Assembly (NCBI RefSeq): GCF_040681875.1
Contig: NZ_JBFAZP010000007.1
Location: 248,001-312,000, forward strand
Source of the DNA: Longispora sp040681875
GTDB taxonomy: Bacteria > Actinomycetota > Actinomycetes > Mycobacteriales > Micromonosporaceae
Length of the DNA: 64,000 bases
Reading direction: 5' to 3'
Shown here: one piece after another, positions 35,160 through 43,577 of the stretch
How the letters are laid out: each line of letters begins with the position of its first letter
Numbering within the stretch: position 1 is the first letter of the stretch
The notes under the pieces: model-generated
What the model saw: the letters and a program-made list of their open reading frames with translations, nothing else
The model's database searches: none
Told to the model about the DNA's origin: nothing
Made by a program: the position numbers and the translations under genes

Positions 35160-35305
35160 GTTTGTGCGTACCCCCAGTAGGTGGTCGGTGACGCACTTAG
35201 TATCAGCTGGTGTGAACGCGCAGTCCTAGCTCGCTAGCTGTGAAGAATCTTATGTGGACGATCGGGAACCGGAACGGGACATGGTGGACGGTCGATCATC
35301 CGGGG

Positions 35306-35863
35306 TCAGGAGGGCAGCTTGTGGCGCTGGTAGTACCGCGCGACCCGCACCCGGTTGCCGCAGACGGCCGGGGAGCACCACCGCCGCCGGGGGTTCGCGG
35401 GGATGAACAACAGGGTGCAGTCGGGCCCCTGGCACTGCCGGATCCGACCCAGCTCCGGGCCGGACAGCAGGTCGCCGGCCGCCGCCGCGAGGGTCGCGAG
35501 CAGCTGGGCGAGGTAGGGGCCCTCGCGGCGCGGGGTGACCGTGACCCGGGTGCCGTCCCAGCCGAGCTCGTCGTGGCCGGGGGCGTCCCGCTGGGCCAGG
35601 GTGAGCGCCACGAGGGTGGCCTTCGGGGGCCGGTCGCCCCGGACGGCGGGCAGCAGCGCCGCCTCCACGTACGCCCGGACCGCGCGCAGGCCGGCGGCGT
35701 CGGAGTCCGACAGCGGGCCGGCCGGATGGGGGAGCCGGTCGGCCTGCGTGACCAGCCAGGCGTGCGCGCCGACGGGGTCGAGCAGGACGTCGTGCCCGGC
35801 GGGCCGGGTGTTCACCAGGTCGAGGGCGAGGTGCTCGCCGGTCAACGGCGTGGGGCGATCCAT
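35306..35863 (-). CDS. CGNR zinc-finger / ABATE-domain regulator
   Basis: A 185-residue protein. The N-terminal ABATE domain begins with LALDLVNTRPAG, the usual 'LDLvNT' opening. The C-terminal zinc finger has CQGPDC and the signature WCSPAVCGNRVRVARYY. Such proteins are predicted stress-linked transcription regulators. ATG at 35863 precedes the domain directly. It is divergent from the hydrolase/NAD-binding pair and likely controls it through the inverted repeat in the 83-bp gap. Confidence 0.88.
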   Translation of the reverse strand: MDRPTPLTGEHLALDLVNTRPAGHDVLLDPVGAHAWLVTQADRLPHPAGPLSDSDAAGLRAVRAYVEAALLPAVRGDRPPKATLVALTLAQRDAPGHDELGWDGTRVTVTPRREGPYLAQLLATLAAAAGDLLSGPELGRIRQCQGPDCTLLFIPANPRRRWCSPAVCGNRVRVARYYQRHKLPS

Positions 35864-35886
35864 CTCACTAATGCTACAGCACGGGG

Positions 35887-35915
35887 TTGACACGTTAGTC
35901 ATGATCGACTAGAAA
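35887..35915 (+). promoter_or_regulatory. Promoter and operator of hydrolase operon
   Basis: TTGACA at 35887-35892 is a consensus -35 element; 17 bp on, TAGAAA (35910-35915) is a weak -10. Within the spacer the inverted repeat TAGTC-N6-GACTA (35896-35911) would let a bound repressor block the promoter. CACTAATG/AACTAATG half-sites occur on both sides (about 35866 and 35914). Regulation by the divergent CGNR protein is inferred. Confidence 0.55.
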
Positions 35916-35946
35916 CTAATGGGTCAACAAGTTCTGGAGGCATGTG

Positions 35947-36777
35947 ATGATCGCTCACCGCTTCGTCGAGGTCGACGGGGTCCGCGTGTTCTACCGGGAG
36001 ACCGGCTCCGCCGACGCCCCGGTGCTCCTGCTCCTGCACGGGTTCCCGTCCGCGTCCCACCAGTTCCGGGGGCTGCTCGGCGCGCTGGGCGACCGGTACC
36101 GGATGATCGCCCCTGATCTGCCGGGTTTCGGGCGCACCGAGACCCCCGAGGGCTTCGCGTTCACCTTCGAGCGGCTCGCCGACATCACCGAGGGCTTCGT
36201 CAAGGAGCTCGGCCTGGAACGGTTCTTCGTCTACGGCTTCGACTACGGCCTGCCCACCGCGCTCCGGCTCGCCGGCCGGCTGCCCGAGCGGATCGCCGGC
36301 CTGATCGCGCAGAACGGCAACGCCTACGCCGAGGGCCTCAGCGAGATGGCGCACGGCCTGCTCACGGCCACCCCCGACCAGATCCGTCCGGTACTGGAAC
36401 CCGAAGGCACCCGGCGGCAGTACCTCACCGGTGCCGCCGACCCCGACCGGATCGACCCGGACAGCTGGCTGCTCGACCAGCACTACCTCGACCTGCCCGG
36501 CCGCAAGGACATCCAGGTCGAACTGGCCCTGGACTACCCGAGCAACGTCGCGCTGTACCCCACCTGGCAGGCCTGGCTCCGCGCCCACCAGCCGCCCACG
36601 CTCGTCGTGTGGGGCACGGAGGACCCCTTCTTCCTGGTACCGGGCGCGCGGGCCTACCTCCGCGACCTCCCCGACGCCGAACTGCACCTGCTGCCCACCG
36701 GACACTTCGCCCTCGAAGAGTGCCTGTCCGAGATCTCCGCCCTGATCACCCGCTTCATCGAGAGGACCACGTCATGA
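35947..36777 (+). CDS. Alpha/beta hydrolase with Asp nucleophile
   Basis: A 276-residue protein with the oxyanion motif HGFPSASHQFRGL and the nucleophile elbow GFDYG (Asp99), not GxSxG. Later acid WGTEDPFF and His in PTGHFALEE complete the triad. An Asp nucleophile marks the epoxide hydrolase/haloalkane dehalogenase branch. It overlaps the next gene by ATGA, so it works in a two-gene operon. GGAGG just upstream (35936-35940) selects the ATG at 35947 over the GTG three bases before. Substrate unknown. Confidence 0.88.
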   Translation: MIAHRFVEVDGVRVFYRETGSADAPVLLLLHGFPSASHQFRGLLGALGDRYRMIAPDLPGFGRTETPEGFAFTFERLADITEGFVKELGLERFFVYGFDYGLPTALRLAGRLPERIAGLIAQNGNAYAEGLSEMAHGLLTATPDQIRPVLEPEGTRRQYLTGAADPDRIDPDSWLLDQHYLDLPGRKDIQVELALDYPSNVALYPTWQAWLRAHQPPTLVVWGTEDPFFLVPGARAYLRDLPDAELHLLPTGHFALEECLSEISALITRFIERTTS

Positions 36778-37340
36778 GGATCGCCGTCATCGGAGCCACC
36801 GGTTTCATCGGCCAGGCCATCGCCCACGAGGTCGCCGCGCGCGGCCACCAGCTGACCGCGCTCACCCGGTCCGGCGGGTTCGACGCCACGGACCCGGGCG
36901 ACCGGCTCGACGGCCACGACGCCGTGATCGCGGCCGTCAAGGGCGACGCGACCGCCGCCGCCCGCGCTCTGCTCGCCGCCGCGCCCGCCCGGCTCGTGTT
37001 CGTCGGGGGCGGCGGCAGCCTGACGACCCCGGACGGCACCCGGCTGGTGGACCTGCCGGGCTTCCCCGAGCAGTACCGCAAGGAGGCGCTGGACGCCGCC
37101 GGGGCGCTCGACGTGTTCCGGGCCGCCGACACCGACGTGCACTGGTCGTTCGTCAGCCCGCCGCCCGCGCACCTGGTCCCCGGCGACAAGACCGGCGGGT
37201 ACCGGGCCGAGGCCACCGACACCCCGCTCGTCGGCGCGGACGGGGACAGCCGGATCACCACCGGGGACCTGGCCTCGGCGATCGTGGACGCGGTGGAGCA
37301 GGGCACCTTCCGCCAGCAGCGGTTCTCCGCCGCCTACTGA
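36774..37340 (+). CDS. NAD(P)-binding NmrA/atypical SDR protein
   Basis: A 188-residue Rossmann-fold protein with the nucleotide loop GATGFIGQAI at the N-terminus, LVFVGGGGSL in the middle and WSFVSPPPA in the conserved atypical-SDR position. It resembles short NAD(P)H-binding epimerase/isomer reductases of the YwnB type. Coupled to the hydrolase by a 4-bp ATGA overlap. It may reduce, or sense redox state of, the same substrate. Exact reaction unknown. Confidence 0.87.
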   Translation: MRIAVIGATGFIGQAIAHEVAARGHQLTALTRSGGFDATDPGDRLDGHDAVIAAVKGDATAAARALLAAAPARLVFVGGGGSLTTPDGTRLVDLPGFPEQYRKEALDAAGALDVFRAADTDVHWSFVSPPPAHLVPGDKTGGYRAEATDTPLVGADGDSRITTGDLASAIVDAVEQGTFRQQRFSAAY

Positions 37341-37523
37341 CGGCGGTCCGCCCCGCCCGGGACCAGTTGCCCCGGCTGTCGAGGCCCGGTCCGGGCGACG
37401 CGGGACGACCGAGGCGGATCCGCTCGCCCGTCCGGATGTTCGGGTCCGCCCGGAGTGCCCGGGTAGTGATGTCCCCGACAGAGGGTGGTGTCGGGGACCC
37501 GGGGCCGGAAGGATCGCGGCCAT

Positions 37524-38291
37524 ATGGACACCGCCGCGATCCTCCTGCTGCTCGCCGCCGCGCTGGCCGCCGGCTGGGTCGACGCGGTGGTCGGCGGCGG
37601 CGGACTCCTCCAGCTCCCGGCCCTGCTGCTCGCCGCCCCGGGCACGCCGGTGGCCACCCTGCTCGGTACCAACAAACTGTCCTCGGTCTTCGGCACCACC
37701 ACGGCCGCGATCACCTACGCCCGGCGCACCAAGCTCGACCGGCGGGTGATCTGGCCCGCCGCCGGCCTGGCCGTCCTCGGCTCGGCCTGCGGGGCGCTGC
37801 TGGCCGGCTCGCTGTCCTCGGACGTGCTCAAGCCGGTGATCCTCGCGATCCTGGTCGGCGTGGCACTGTTCATCACGTTCCGGCCCAGCGTCGGCCTGGT
37901 CGTCGTCGCCGAACGCGACACCCGGCCGCGCCGCCTGACCGCCGTCGCGCTCGCGGGCGTCGGCATCGCCACCTACGACGGCCTGATCGGCCCCGGCACC
38001 GGCACGTTCCTGATCATCTCGTTCGCCACGGTGCTCGGCGCCGACTTCGTGCACGCCTCGGCGATGGCGAAGATCGTGAACGTGGGCACCAACCTCGGGG
38101 CGCTCGCGGTGTTCGTGCCCCGGGGCCACGTGATGTGGGGGCTCGGGCTGGGCATGGCCGCGTGCAACATCGTCGGCGCCCGGCTCGGCGCGCGCACGGC
38201 CCTGAAGCGGGGCGCGGGGTTCGTCCGGATCGTGCTGCTGGTCGTCGTGGTCGCGCTCGTCCTCAAACTGGGCTACGACCAGCTCTCCTGA
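37524..38291 (+). CDS. TSUP (TauE/SafE) membrane transporter
   Basis: A 255-residue polytopic protein with seven or eight helices and the repeated TSUP motifs: DAVVGGGGLLQLPALL with LGTNKLSSVFGT in the first half, and YDGLIGPGTGTFL with AKIVNVGTN in the second. The family exports sulfite, sulfonates or related anions. The start is ATG at 37524, preceded by AAGGAT. It stands alone; no sulfur genes flank it. Confidence 0.9.
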   Translation: MDTAAILLLLAAALAAGWVDAVVGGGGLLQLPALLLAAPGTPVATLLGTNKLSSVFGTTTAAITYARRTKLDRRVIWPAAGLAVLGSACGALLAGSLSSDVLKPVILAILVGVALFITFRPSVGLVVVAERDTRPRRLTAVALAGVGIATYDGLIGPGTGTFLIISFATVLGADFVHASAMAKIVNVGTNLGALAVFVPRGHVMWGLGLGMAACNIVGARLGARTALKRGAGFVRIVLLVVVVALVLKLGYDQLS

Positions 38292-38331
38292 CCCGCACGG
38301 CGCGAAAACCCGGATCAAGGGCATCAGAGGG

Positions 38332-39078
38332 TTACGGGGGCGCCCGCCCCGGTGACTGAAGGTGCTGCCCGGGTGGTCCGGTCGGGGCGTTCGGATCAGC
38401 CCGGTCCGGGATCCAGGTCCGCAGTGGACGGACCCGGTCGGCGTCCGAGACCTCACGGAACCCGCGCAGGCTCGCGAACACCACCACGTTGCCCGTGTAG
38501 TGCCCCCGCCCCGCGTCGAACGCGCCCCCGCACGTGACCAGGCGCAGGTACGCCCCGTCGTCGCGGCCGTACACCTCCGCCGCGGGGAACCGGTCGCCCG
38601 GGTACGAGGCCACCCCGTCGACCTCGAACACCGCCACCGTCCCGTCGAGGCGGGTCACCTCGACCCGCTGGCCGGGGCGGAGCGCGCCGAGCCGGTAGAA
38701 CACGGCCGGGCCGGTCCGCCGGCTGTCCACGTGGCCGAGGAGCACGGCGCTGCCGCGTTCGCCCGGGGTGACGCCCTCGCGGTACCAGCCGGCCAGGTGC
38801 GCCTGGTCCAGCGCCGGGGTCTCCACCTCGCCGTCCGGGCGGAGTCCCACCGGGCGCACCGGGGCGCGCAGGTCGATCGGCGCGGCGTCCACCCGGACCG
38901 GCTCGGACGGGGTCATCCGGGGCGCGGTCGGGTCGAAGGGGCGCGGCTCCGGCACGTACCCGTCGGAGGGTTGCGGGGGTTGCTCCGGTGCGGCGGCGAA
39001 GCCGGCACCGACCAGGCCGCCGCCCGCGACCGCGAGCGCGGCGACCACCAGCCACAGCCCCAGGCTCCGCGCGCTCAC
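38332..39078 (-). CDS. Class F sortase
   Basis: A 248-residue protein with an N-terminal membrane anchor (about 6-29) and a C-terminal sortase beta-barrel. The catalytic residues are visible: His116 in LLGHVDS, Cys183 in LVTCGG and Arg191 shortly after. Class F sortases of actinomycetes attach proteins to the wall with relaxed specificity. The next gene upstream on the same strand encodes a secreted protein with a C-terminal membrane segment, the likely substrate. Confidence 0.9.
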   Translation of the reverse strand: MSARSLGLWLVVAALAVAGGGLVGAGFAAAPEQPPQPSDGYVPEPRPFDPTAPRMTPSEPVRVDAAPIDLRAPVRPVGLRPDGEVETPALDQAHLAGWYREGVTPGERGSAVLLGHVDSRRTGPAVFYRLGALRPGQRVEVTRLDGTVAVFEVDGVASYPGDRFPAAEVYGRDDGAYLRLVTCGGAFDAGRGHYTGNVVVFASLRGFREVSDADRVRPLRTWIPDRADPNAPTGPPGQHLQSPGRAPP

Positions 39079-39211
39079 CCCGGGCTCCGGTGAGCCGGAT
39101 ACCGGGGGCCACGTGCTCGGCGAAGCCCGCCCACAGGGGCACGCCTGTGCCGGCCGCTCGCTGACGCGGTCGGCCCACCGGCGCCGGGAGCTGTGTTCAC
39201 GCGGGCACCAG

Positions 39212-39856
39212 TCAGGAGATCGGGCGGCGGCGGAGCAGGAGGAGGCCGCCGGCCGCCGCGAGGGCCAGCGCGCCGCCCCCGGCCGCGACCAGCCCCGGGT
39301 CGGGTCCGCCGGCCGTCGCGCCGTCCCCGGTGGCCGGCCGCCCCGCCGGGCTGACCACGAACGCGGTCCTCGGCGTCAGGTCGTCCTCGCAGAACACCCA
39401 CACCGACCAGGTGCCCGACCGGCCGTTGCGCGGCACGGTGACCGCGCCCCGGCCGCCCGGCCCGAGCTTGCTGACCACCTCGGGGCGGGTGGTGGAGCCG
39501 GGGCCGGCGATGTTGATGTCGCTGCCCTCCCGGCAGCCGCCGGTGACGGTCACGGTGACGGTGCCGCCGGGCGGGACCGTCGCGGGGGAGACGGTCACCG
39601 TGGTGGCCAGGGCGGTGCCGGGGGTGGCGAGGAGCAGGGCGGCGGTGCCGAGGCCGAGGGTCGAGGCGATCCGGGCGGCGGCTGCGGTGGGTCGGGTGGT
39701 GGCTCGGTCGGGCCGCCCGTCGGTGACCTGAGCGGCGGTGATCCGGGCGGTGGCCGGGGCTGAGTCGGCGGCGACCGGAGTGGACCGGGTGGAGCGGGGA
39801 GTGGGCCGGGTGGTGGCGACCAGGGTGCCGGCGGCGGGCTGTCCGGTGCGTTTCAT
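39212..39856 (-). CDS. Secreted cell-surface protein, probable sortase partner
   Basis: The protein has 214 residues. A long Thr/Ala/Arg-rich leader (about 1-60) precedes a hydrophobic signal (about 64-85). An Ig-like domain follows (VTVSPATVPPGGTVTVTVTG, with two Cys), then a Gly/Ala membrane helix and a final RRRPIS tail. The Ig, helix and basic tail layout is that of a sortase substrate, but no LPxTG or LAxTG motif precedes the helix; PATGDG is the closest. It precedes the class F sortase with about 130 bp between them. AAGGAGC upstream supports the ATG. Confidence 0.78.
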   Translation of the reverse strand: MKRTGQPAAGTLVATTRPTPRSTRSTPVAADSAPATARITAAQVTDGRPDRATTRPTAAAARIASTLGLGTAALLLATPGTALATTVTVSPATVPPGGTVTVTVTGGCREGSDINIAGPGSTTRPEVVSKLGPGGRGAVTVPRNGRSGTWSVWVFCEDDLTPRTAFVVSPAGRPATGDGATAGGPDPGLVAAGGGALALAAAGGLLLLRRRPIS

Positions 39857-40008
39857 GGTCGCGGCTCCTTGGGCGGGGAGTGGGCTCTCGTGGCCTAAGT
39901 AGTTAATTACGCCCTATGCGCCTTTTGTGCAATAGATCCGGCGCTGTGACGGCCCGCACCCGCTAACGACCTGCGCGGCGGGCTTTGTCCGGTCTAGCAT
40001 CATTCGCT

Positions 40009-43000
40009 ATGGCGAATGATCTCGATCAGCCCGTGGTCACAGCCACCGCGCCCGCCCCGCCGGAACCGGTCCCGCACTGGACCGCCCCGCCCCGGAGCTG
40101 GCGGCGGTACGTGCCGAAGGTGTTCGCCGCCCTGCTCACCCTGGTCGCGGTGCTCTCCGCGCTGTCCGCGATCAGCTCGGGGCTCGGCCGGGGCGTGCAC
40201 CCGGTCCGCTGGTTCGTGGACAACCTGCTGCTGCCGGCCCCGGCCAACCTCGGCTACGCGGTCCTGGTCGCGATCCTCGCCGCCGCGATCGCCCGCCGGA
40301 AACGGGTCGCGTGGTGGGGGCTGCTGATCCTGCTCGTGGTGCAGCTCCTCGCCCTGCTGCTGGTCGGGCTGCTCGTCCTCCTGTACTTCACCGACACCGG
40401 CATCCGGGCCGAGATCGAGGCCGACGCGCCGATCCGGACCTGGGAGGTCTGGACGCTGGGCATCAGCTCCGTCCTCACCCTGATCATGATCGTCGCGCTG
40501 CTGCTGGCCCGCCGCGAGTTCTACGCCCGCGCCCGGCCCGCGAGCCTGGCCCGGGCGGTCGGCGCGTTCCTCGCCCTCCAGGCCGTCTTCATCGGGATCG
40601 GGTTCTCCCTGGTCTCGGCGTTCCCCGGCGACCTGGTCGGCACGGTGCCCAAACTCGGCTACACCGTCGGCCGGGTACTCCTCGGTGGCGTGTTCGACCT
40701 GCGCCGCGCGGGCCGGGCCCCCGGCTGGGTCAACCTGGTCCTCGGCCTGATGGGCGCCATCTCCCTCGTCGTGGCCGTCGTGCTGCTGTTCCGTTCGCAG
40801 CGGGCCCGGTCGGCGCTGCCCGTGGAGGACGAGGCGCGGATCCGGGGCCTGCTCGCCGAGTACGGGGACGCCGACTCGCTCGGCTACTTCGCCACCCGGC
40901 GCGACAAGGCCGCCGTGTTCGCGCCCAACGGCCGGGCCGCCGTCACCTACCGGGTCGAGTTCGGGGTGTCGCTGGCCAGCGCCGACCCGGTCGGGGACCC
41001 GGCGGCGCACGACGCGGCCATCCAGGCGTGGCTGGACCGGTCGCGGTCCTTCGGCTGGGTGCCGGCCGTGATGGGCGCCTCGGAGGAGGGCGCCACCGCG
41101 TACGACCGGTGCGGGCTCAAAGTCATGCAGCTCGGCGACGAGGCGATCCTGAGGCCGCGCGAGTTCGCCCTGGAGGGCCGGGACATGCGCCCCGTCCGGC
41201 AGGCCGTGAACCGGATCGAGCGCGCCGGGTACACCTGCCGGGTCCGCCGGCACCGCGACATCCCCGCCGACGAGCTGACCCGGGCCGCCGAGCTCGCGGT
41301 CGCCTGGCGGGACACCGACGCCGAGCGGGGCTTCTCCATGGCCCTCGGCCGGCTCGGCGACGACGCCGACGGGGACTGCGTGCTGGTCGAGGCGGTGGAC
41401 GCGGACGGTCGTACCGTGTCGCTGCTGTCCTTTTCGCCCTGGGGTTCGCACGGCATCTCCCTGGACCTGATGCGCCGGGACCGCACGGCCGACAACGGGC
41501 TGATGGAGTTCATGGTCGCGACCCTGATGCGCGAGTGCGGCCGGCTCGGCGTGGACCGGGTGTCGCTGAACTTCGCCGTGTTCCGCGCCGTGTTCGAGGA
41601 GGGCGCCCGGATCGGCGCCGGCCCGATCCTGCGGCTGTGGCGGCGGATCCTGGTCTTCTTCTCCCGCTGGTGGCAGCTGGAGACCCTCTACCGGTCCAAC
41701 GCGAAATACCATCCCGAATGGGTACCGAGGTTCCTGTGCTACGGCGAGCGCCGCGAACTCGCGAAGATCGGGATCGCCGCCGCCATCGCCGAGGGCTTCC
41801 TGCCCGTGGCCGGCGCGCACTCCTCGACCCTGCACACCACCAGCCCCGAGGGCCTGACCGCCGAGGTCGCCCGGTTCGCGCCCCTGATCAGCCGCGCCGA
41901 ACCCGGGGCCCGGGTCGGGTCGGAGCAGACGCGGGTCCGGCTGGCCAAGCTCGACGCGATCCGGGCGGCCGGCCGGGACCCGTACCCGATCGGTTTCCCC
42001 GTCACCACCTCCTGCGCCGCCGTGGCCGCCGAGCACGGCCACCTCGAACCCGGCACCATGACCGGCCAGCGGGTGTCCCTCGCCGGACGGGTCGTCCTGG
42101 CCCGCGACCACGGGAAGATCGGGTTCGCCACGATCCGGGACTGGACCGGGGACCTGCAACTGTTCCTGCGCGGCGAACCCCTGGTCGGCTGGAAGTCCGA
42201 TGTGGACTTCGGCGACCACGTCGGCGTCACCGGCGAGGTCGGCATGTCCAAGCGCGGCGAACTGTCCGTGTTCGTCGACGAGTGGACCCTGACCGCCAAG
42301 TGCCTGCGCCCGCTGCCCGACAAGCACCTCGGGCTCGCCGACAACGAGGCCAAGGTCCGGCAGCGCTACGTCGACCTGATCGTCAACCCGGAGGCGCGGG
42401 CGACCCTGAAGGCCCGCAGCGCCGTGGTCCGTTCCCTGCGCAACACCCTCGACGACCACGGCTTCATCGAGGTCGAGACGCCCATGCTCCAGGCCATCCA
42501 CGGCGGGGCCAACGCGCGCCCGTTCGTCACGCACATCAACGCCTACGACATGCGGCTGTACCTGCGGATCGCCCCCGAGCTGTACCTCAAGCGGCTCGCG
42601 GTCGGCGGGGTGGAGCGCGTCTTCGAACTGGGCCGGACGTTCCGCAACGAGGGCGTGTCCTTCAAGCACAACCCCGAGTTCACGATGCTGGAGGCCTACC
42701 AGGCGTACGCCGACTACATGGTCATGCTCGACCTGACCCGCACCCTGATCCAGTCGGCGGCCCGCGCGGCGCTCGGCACTACCGTGATCACCCACGAGGG
42801 CACCGCCTACGACCTGGCCGGCGACTGGCCCGTGATCGCCATCAACGACGCCATCTCGGCGGCCCTGGGGGAGGAGGTCGGCCCGGACACGTCGGTCGAC
42901 CGGCTCCGCGAGCTGTGCGAGTCCCGGGAGATCCCGTACGACCCCAAGTGGGGCCACGGCCAGCTGATCCTGGAGCTGTACGAGCGGCTCGTCGAGCACC

Positions 43001-43365
43001 ACACCCTCGCGCCCACCTTCTACAAGGACTTCCCGACCGACGTGTCCCCGCTGACCCGCCAGCACCGCGACGACCCGCGCCTGGCCGAGCGCTGGGACCT
43101 CGTCGCCTTCGGCACCGAGTTGGGCACCGCGTACTCCGAGCTGATCGACCCCGTGGAGCAGCGCCGACGGCTGACCGAACAGTCGCTGCTGGCGGCCGGG
43201 GGCGACCCGGAGGCAATGGAACTCGACGAGGACTTCCTGACCGCGCTGGAGTACGCGATGCCGCCGACCGGGGGGCTGGGGATCGGGGTGGACCGGGTGG
43301 TGATGCTCCTGACCGGGGGGACCATCCGGGAGACGCTGCCGTTCCCGCTGGTCAGACCCCGCTGA
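40009..43365 (+). CDS. lysX: LysX: lysyl-phosphatidylglycerol synthase/lysyl-tRNA synthetase
   Basis: The protein has 1118 residues. The N-terminal part has about seven membrane helices (residues 25-265). A GNAT-like lysyltransferase domain follows (about 275-605), then an anticodon-binding OB fold (GQRVSLAGRVVLARDHGKIGF) and a full class II LysRS catalytic domain with motif 2 FRNEG and motif 3 GLGIGVDRVVML. LysX makes lysyl-tRNA and transfers lysine to phosphatidylglycerol at the membrane, lowering surface charge and protecting against cationic peptides. Length and order match mycobacterial LysX. ATG at 40009 directly starts the protein; longer upstream frame is rejected. Confidence 0.95.
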   Translation: MANDLDQPVVTATAPAPPEPVPHWTAPPRSWRRYVPKVFAALLTLVAVLSALSAISSGLGRGVHPVRWFVDNLLLPAPANLGYAVLVAILAAAIARRKRVAWWGLLILLVVQLLALLLVGLLVLLYFTDTGIRAEIEADAPIRTWEVWTLGISSVLTLIMIVALLLARREFYARARPASLARAVGAFLALQAVFIGIGFSLVSAFPGDLVGTVPKLGYTVGRVLLGGVFDLRRAGRAPGWVNLVLGLMGAISLVVAVVLLFRSQRARSALPVEDEARIRGLLAEYGDADSLGYFATRRDKAAVFAPNGRAAVTYRVEFGVSLASADPVGDPAAHDAAIQAWLDRSRSFGWVPAVMGASEEGATAYDRCGLKVMQLGDEAILRPREFALEGRDMRPVRQAVNRIERAGYTCRVRRHRDIPADELTRAAELAVAWRDTDAERGFSMALGRLGDDADGDCVLVEAVDADGRTVSLLSFSPWGSHGISLDLMRRDRTADNGLMEFMVATLMRECGRLGVDRVSLNFAVFRAVFEEGARIGAGPILRLWRRILVFFSRWWQLETLYRSNAKYHPEWVPRFLCYGERRELAKIGIAAAIAEGFLPVAGAHSSTLHTTSPEGLTAEVARFAPLISRAEPGARVGSEQTRVRLAKLDAIRAAGRDPYPIGFPVTTSCAAVAAEHGHLEPGTMTGQRVSLAGRVVLARDHGKIGFATIRDWTGDLQLFLRGEPLVGWKSDVDFGDHVGVTGEVGMSKRGELSVFVDEWTLTAKCLRPLPDKHLGLADNEAKVRQRYVDLIVNPEARATLKARSAVVRSLRNTLDDHGFIEVETPMLQAIHGGANARPFVTHINAYDMRLYLRIAPELYLKRLAVGGVERVFELGRTFRNEGVSFKHNPEFTMLEAYQAYADYMVMLDLTRTLIQSAARAALGTTVITHEGTAYDLAGDWPVIAINDAISAALGEEVGPDTSVDRLRELCESREIPYDPKWGHGQLILELYERLVEHHTLAPTFYKDFPTDVSPLTRQHRDDPRLAERWDLVAFGTELGTAYSELIDPVEQRRRLTEQSLLAAGGDPEAMELDEDFLTALEYAMPPTGGLGIGVDRVVMLLTGGTIRETLPFPLVRPR

Positions 43366-43577
43366 GCCCGACCGCGCCGGTCCTGCCCCGGCGGAGCCCG
43401 CCGCGCTGATCCGGACCGCGCCGGTCCCCGCCCGGTCGGACCGGCCCCGCGGAGCCCCCGCCCCGGTGGCGACCGGGACCGGCCCGCTCCGCGACCCGGC
43501 CCCGGTCCGGCGGATCCCCGGACTCACCGCCTCCCCAGTGGTTCAATGAGGGGTAATTGTCGAGAAATGGGGCGGCG

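Noticed and set aside
29686..35196. A 1836-codon open frame on the minus strand across the GTPase genes
   Set aside because: It is antisense to five well-supported genes, has low-complexity Gly/Arg/Pro translation and no domain. Long shadow frames are expected at this GC content.
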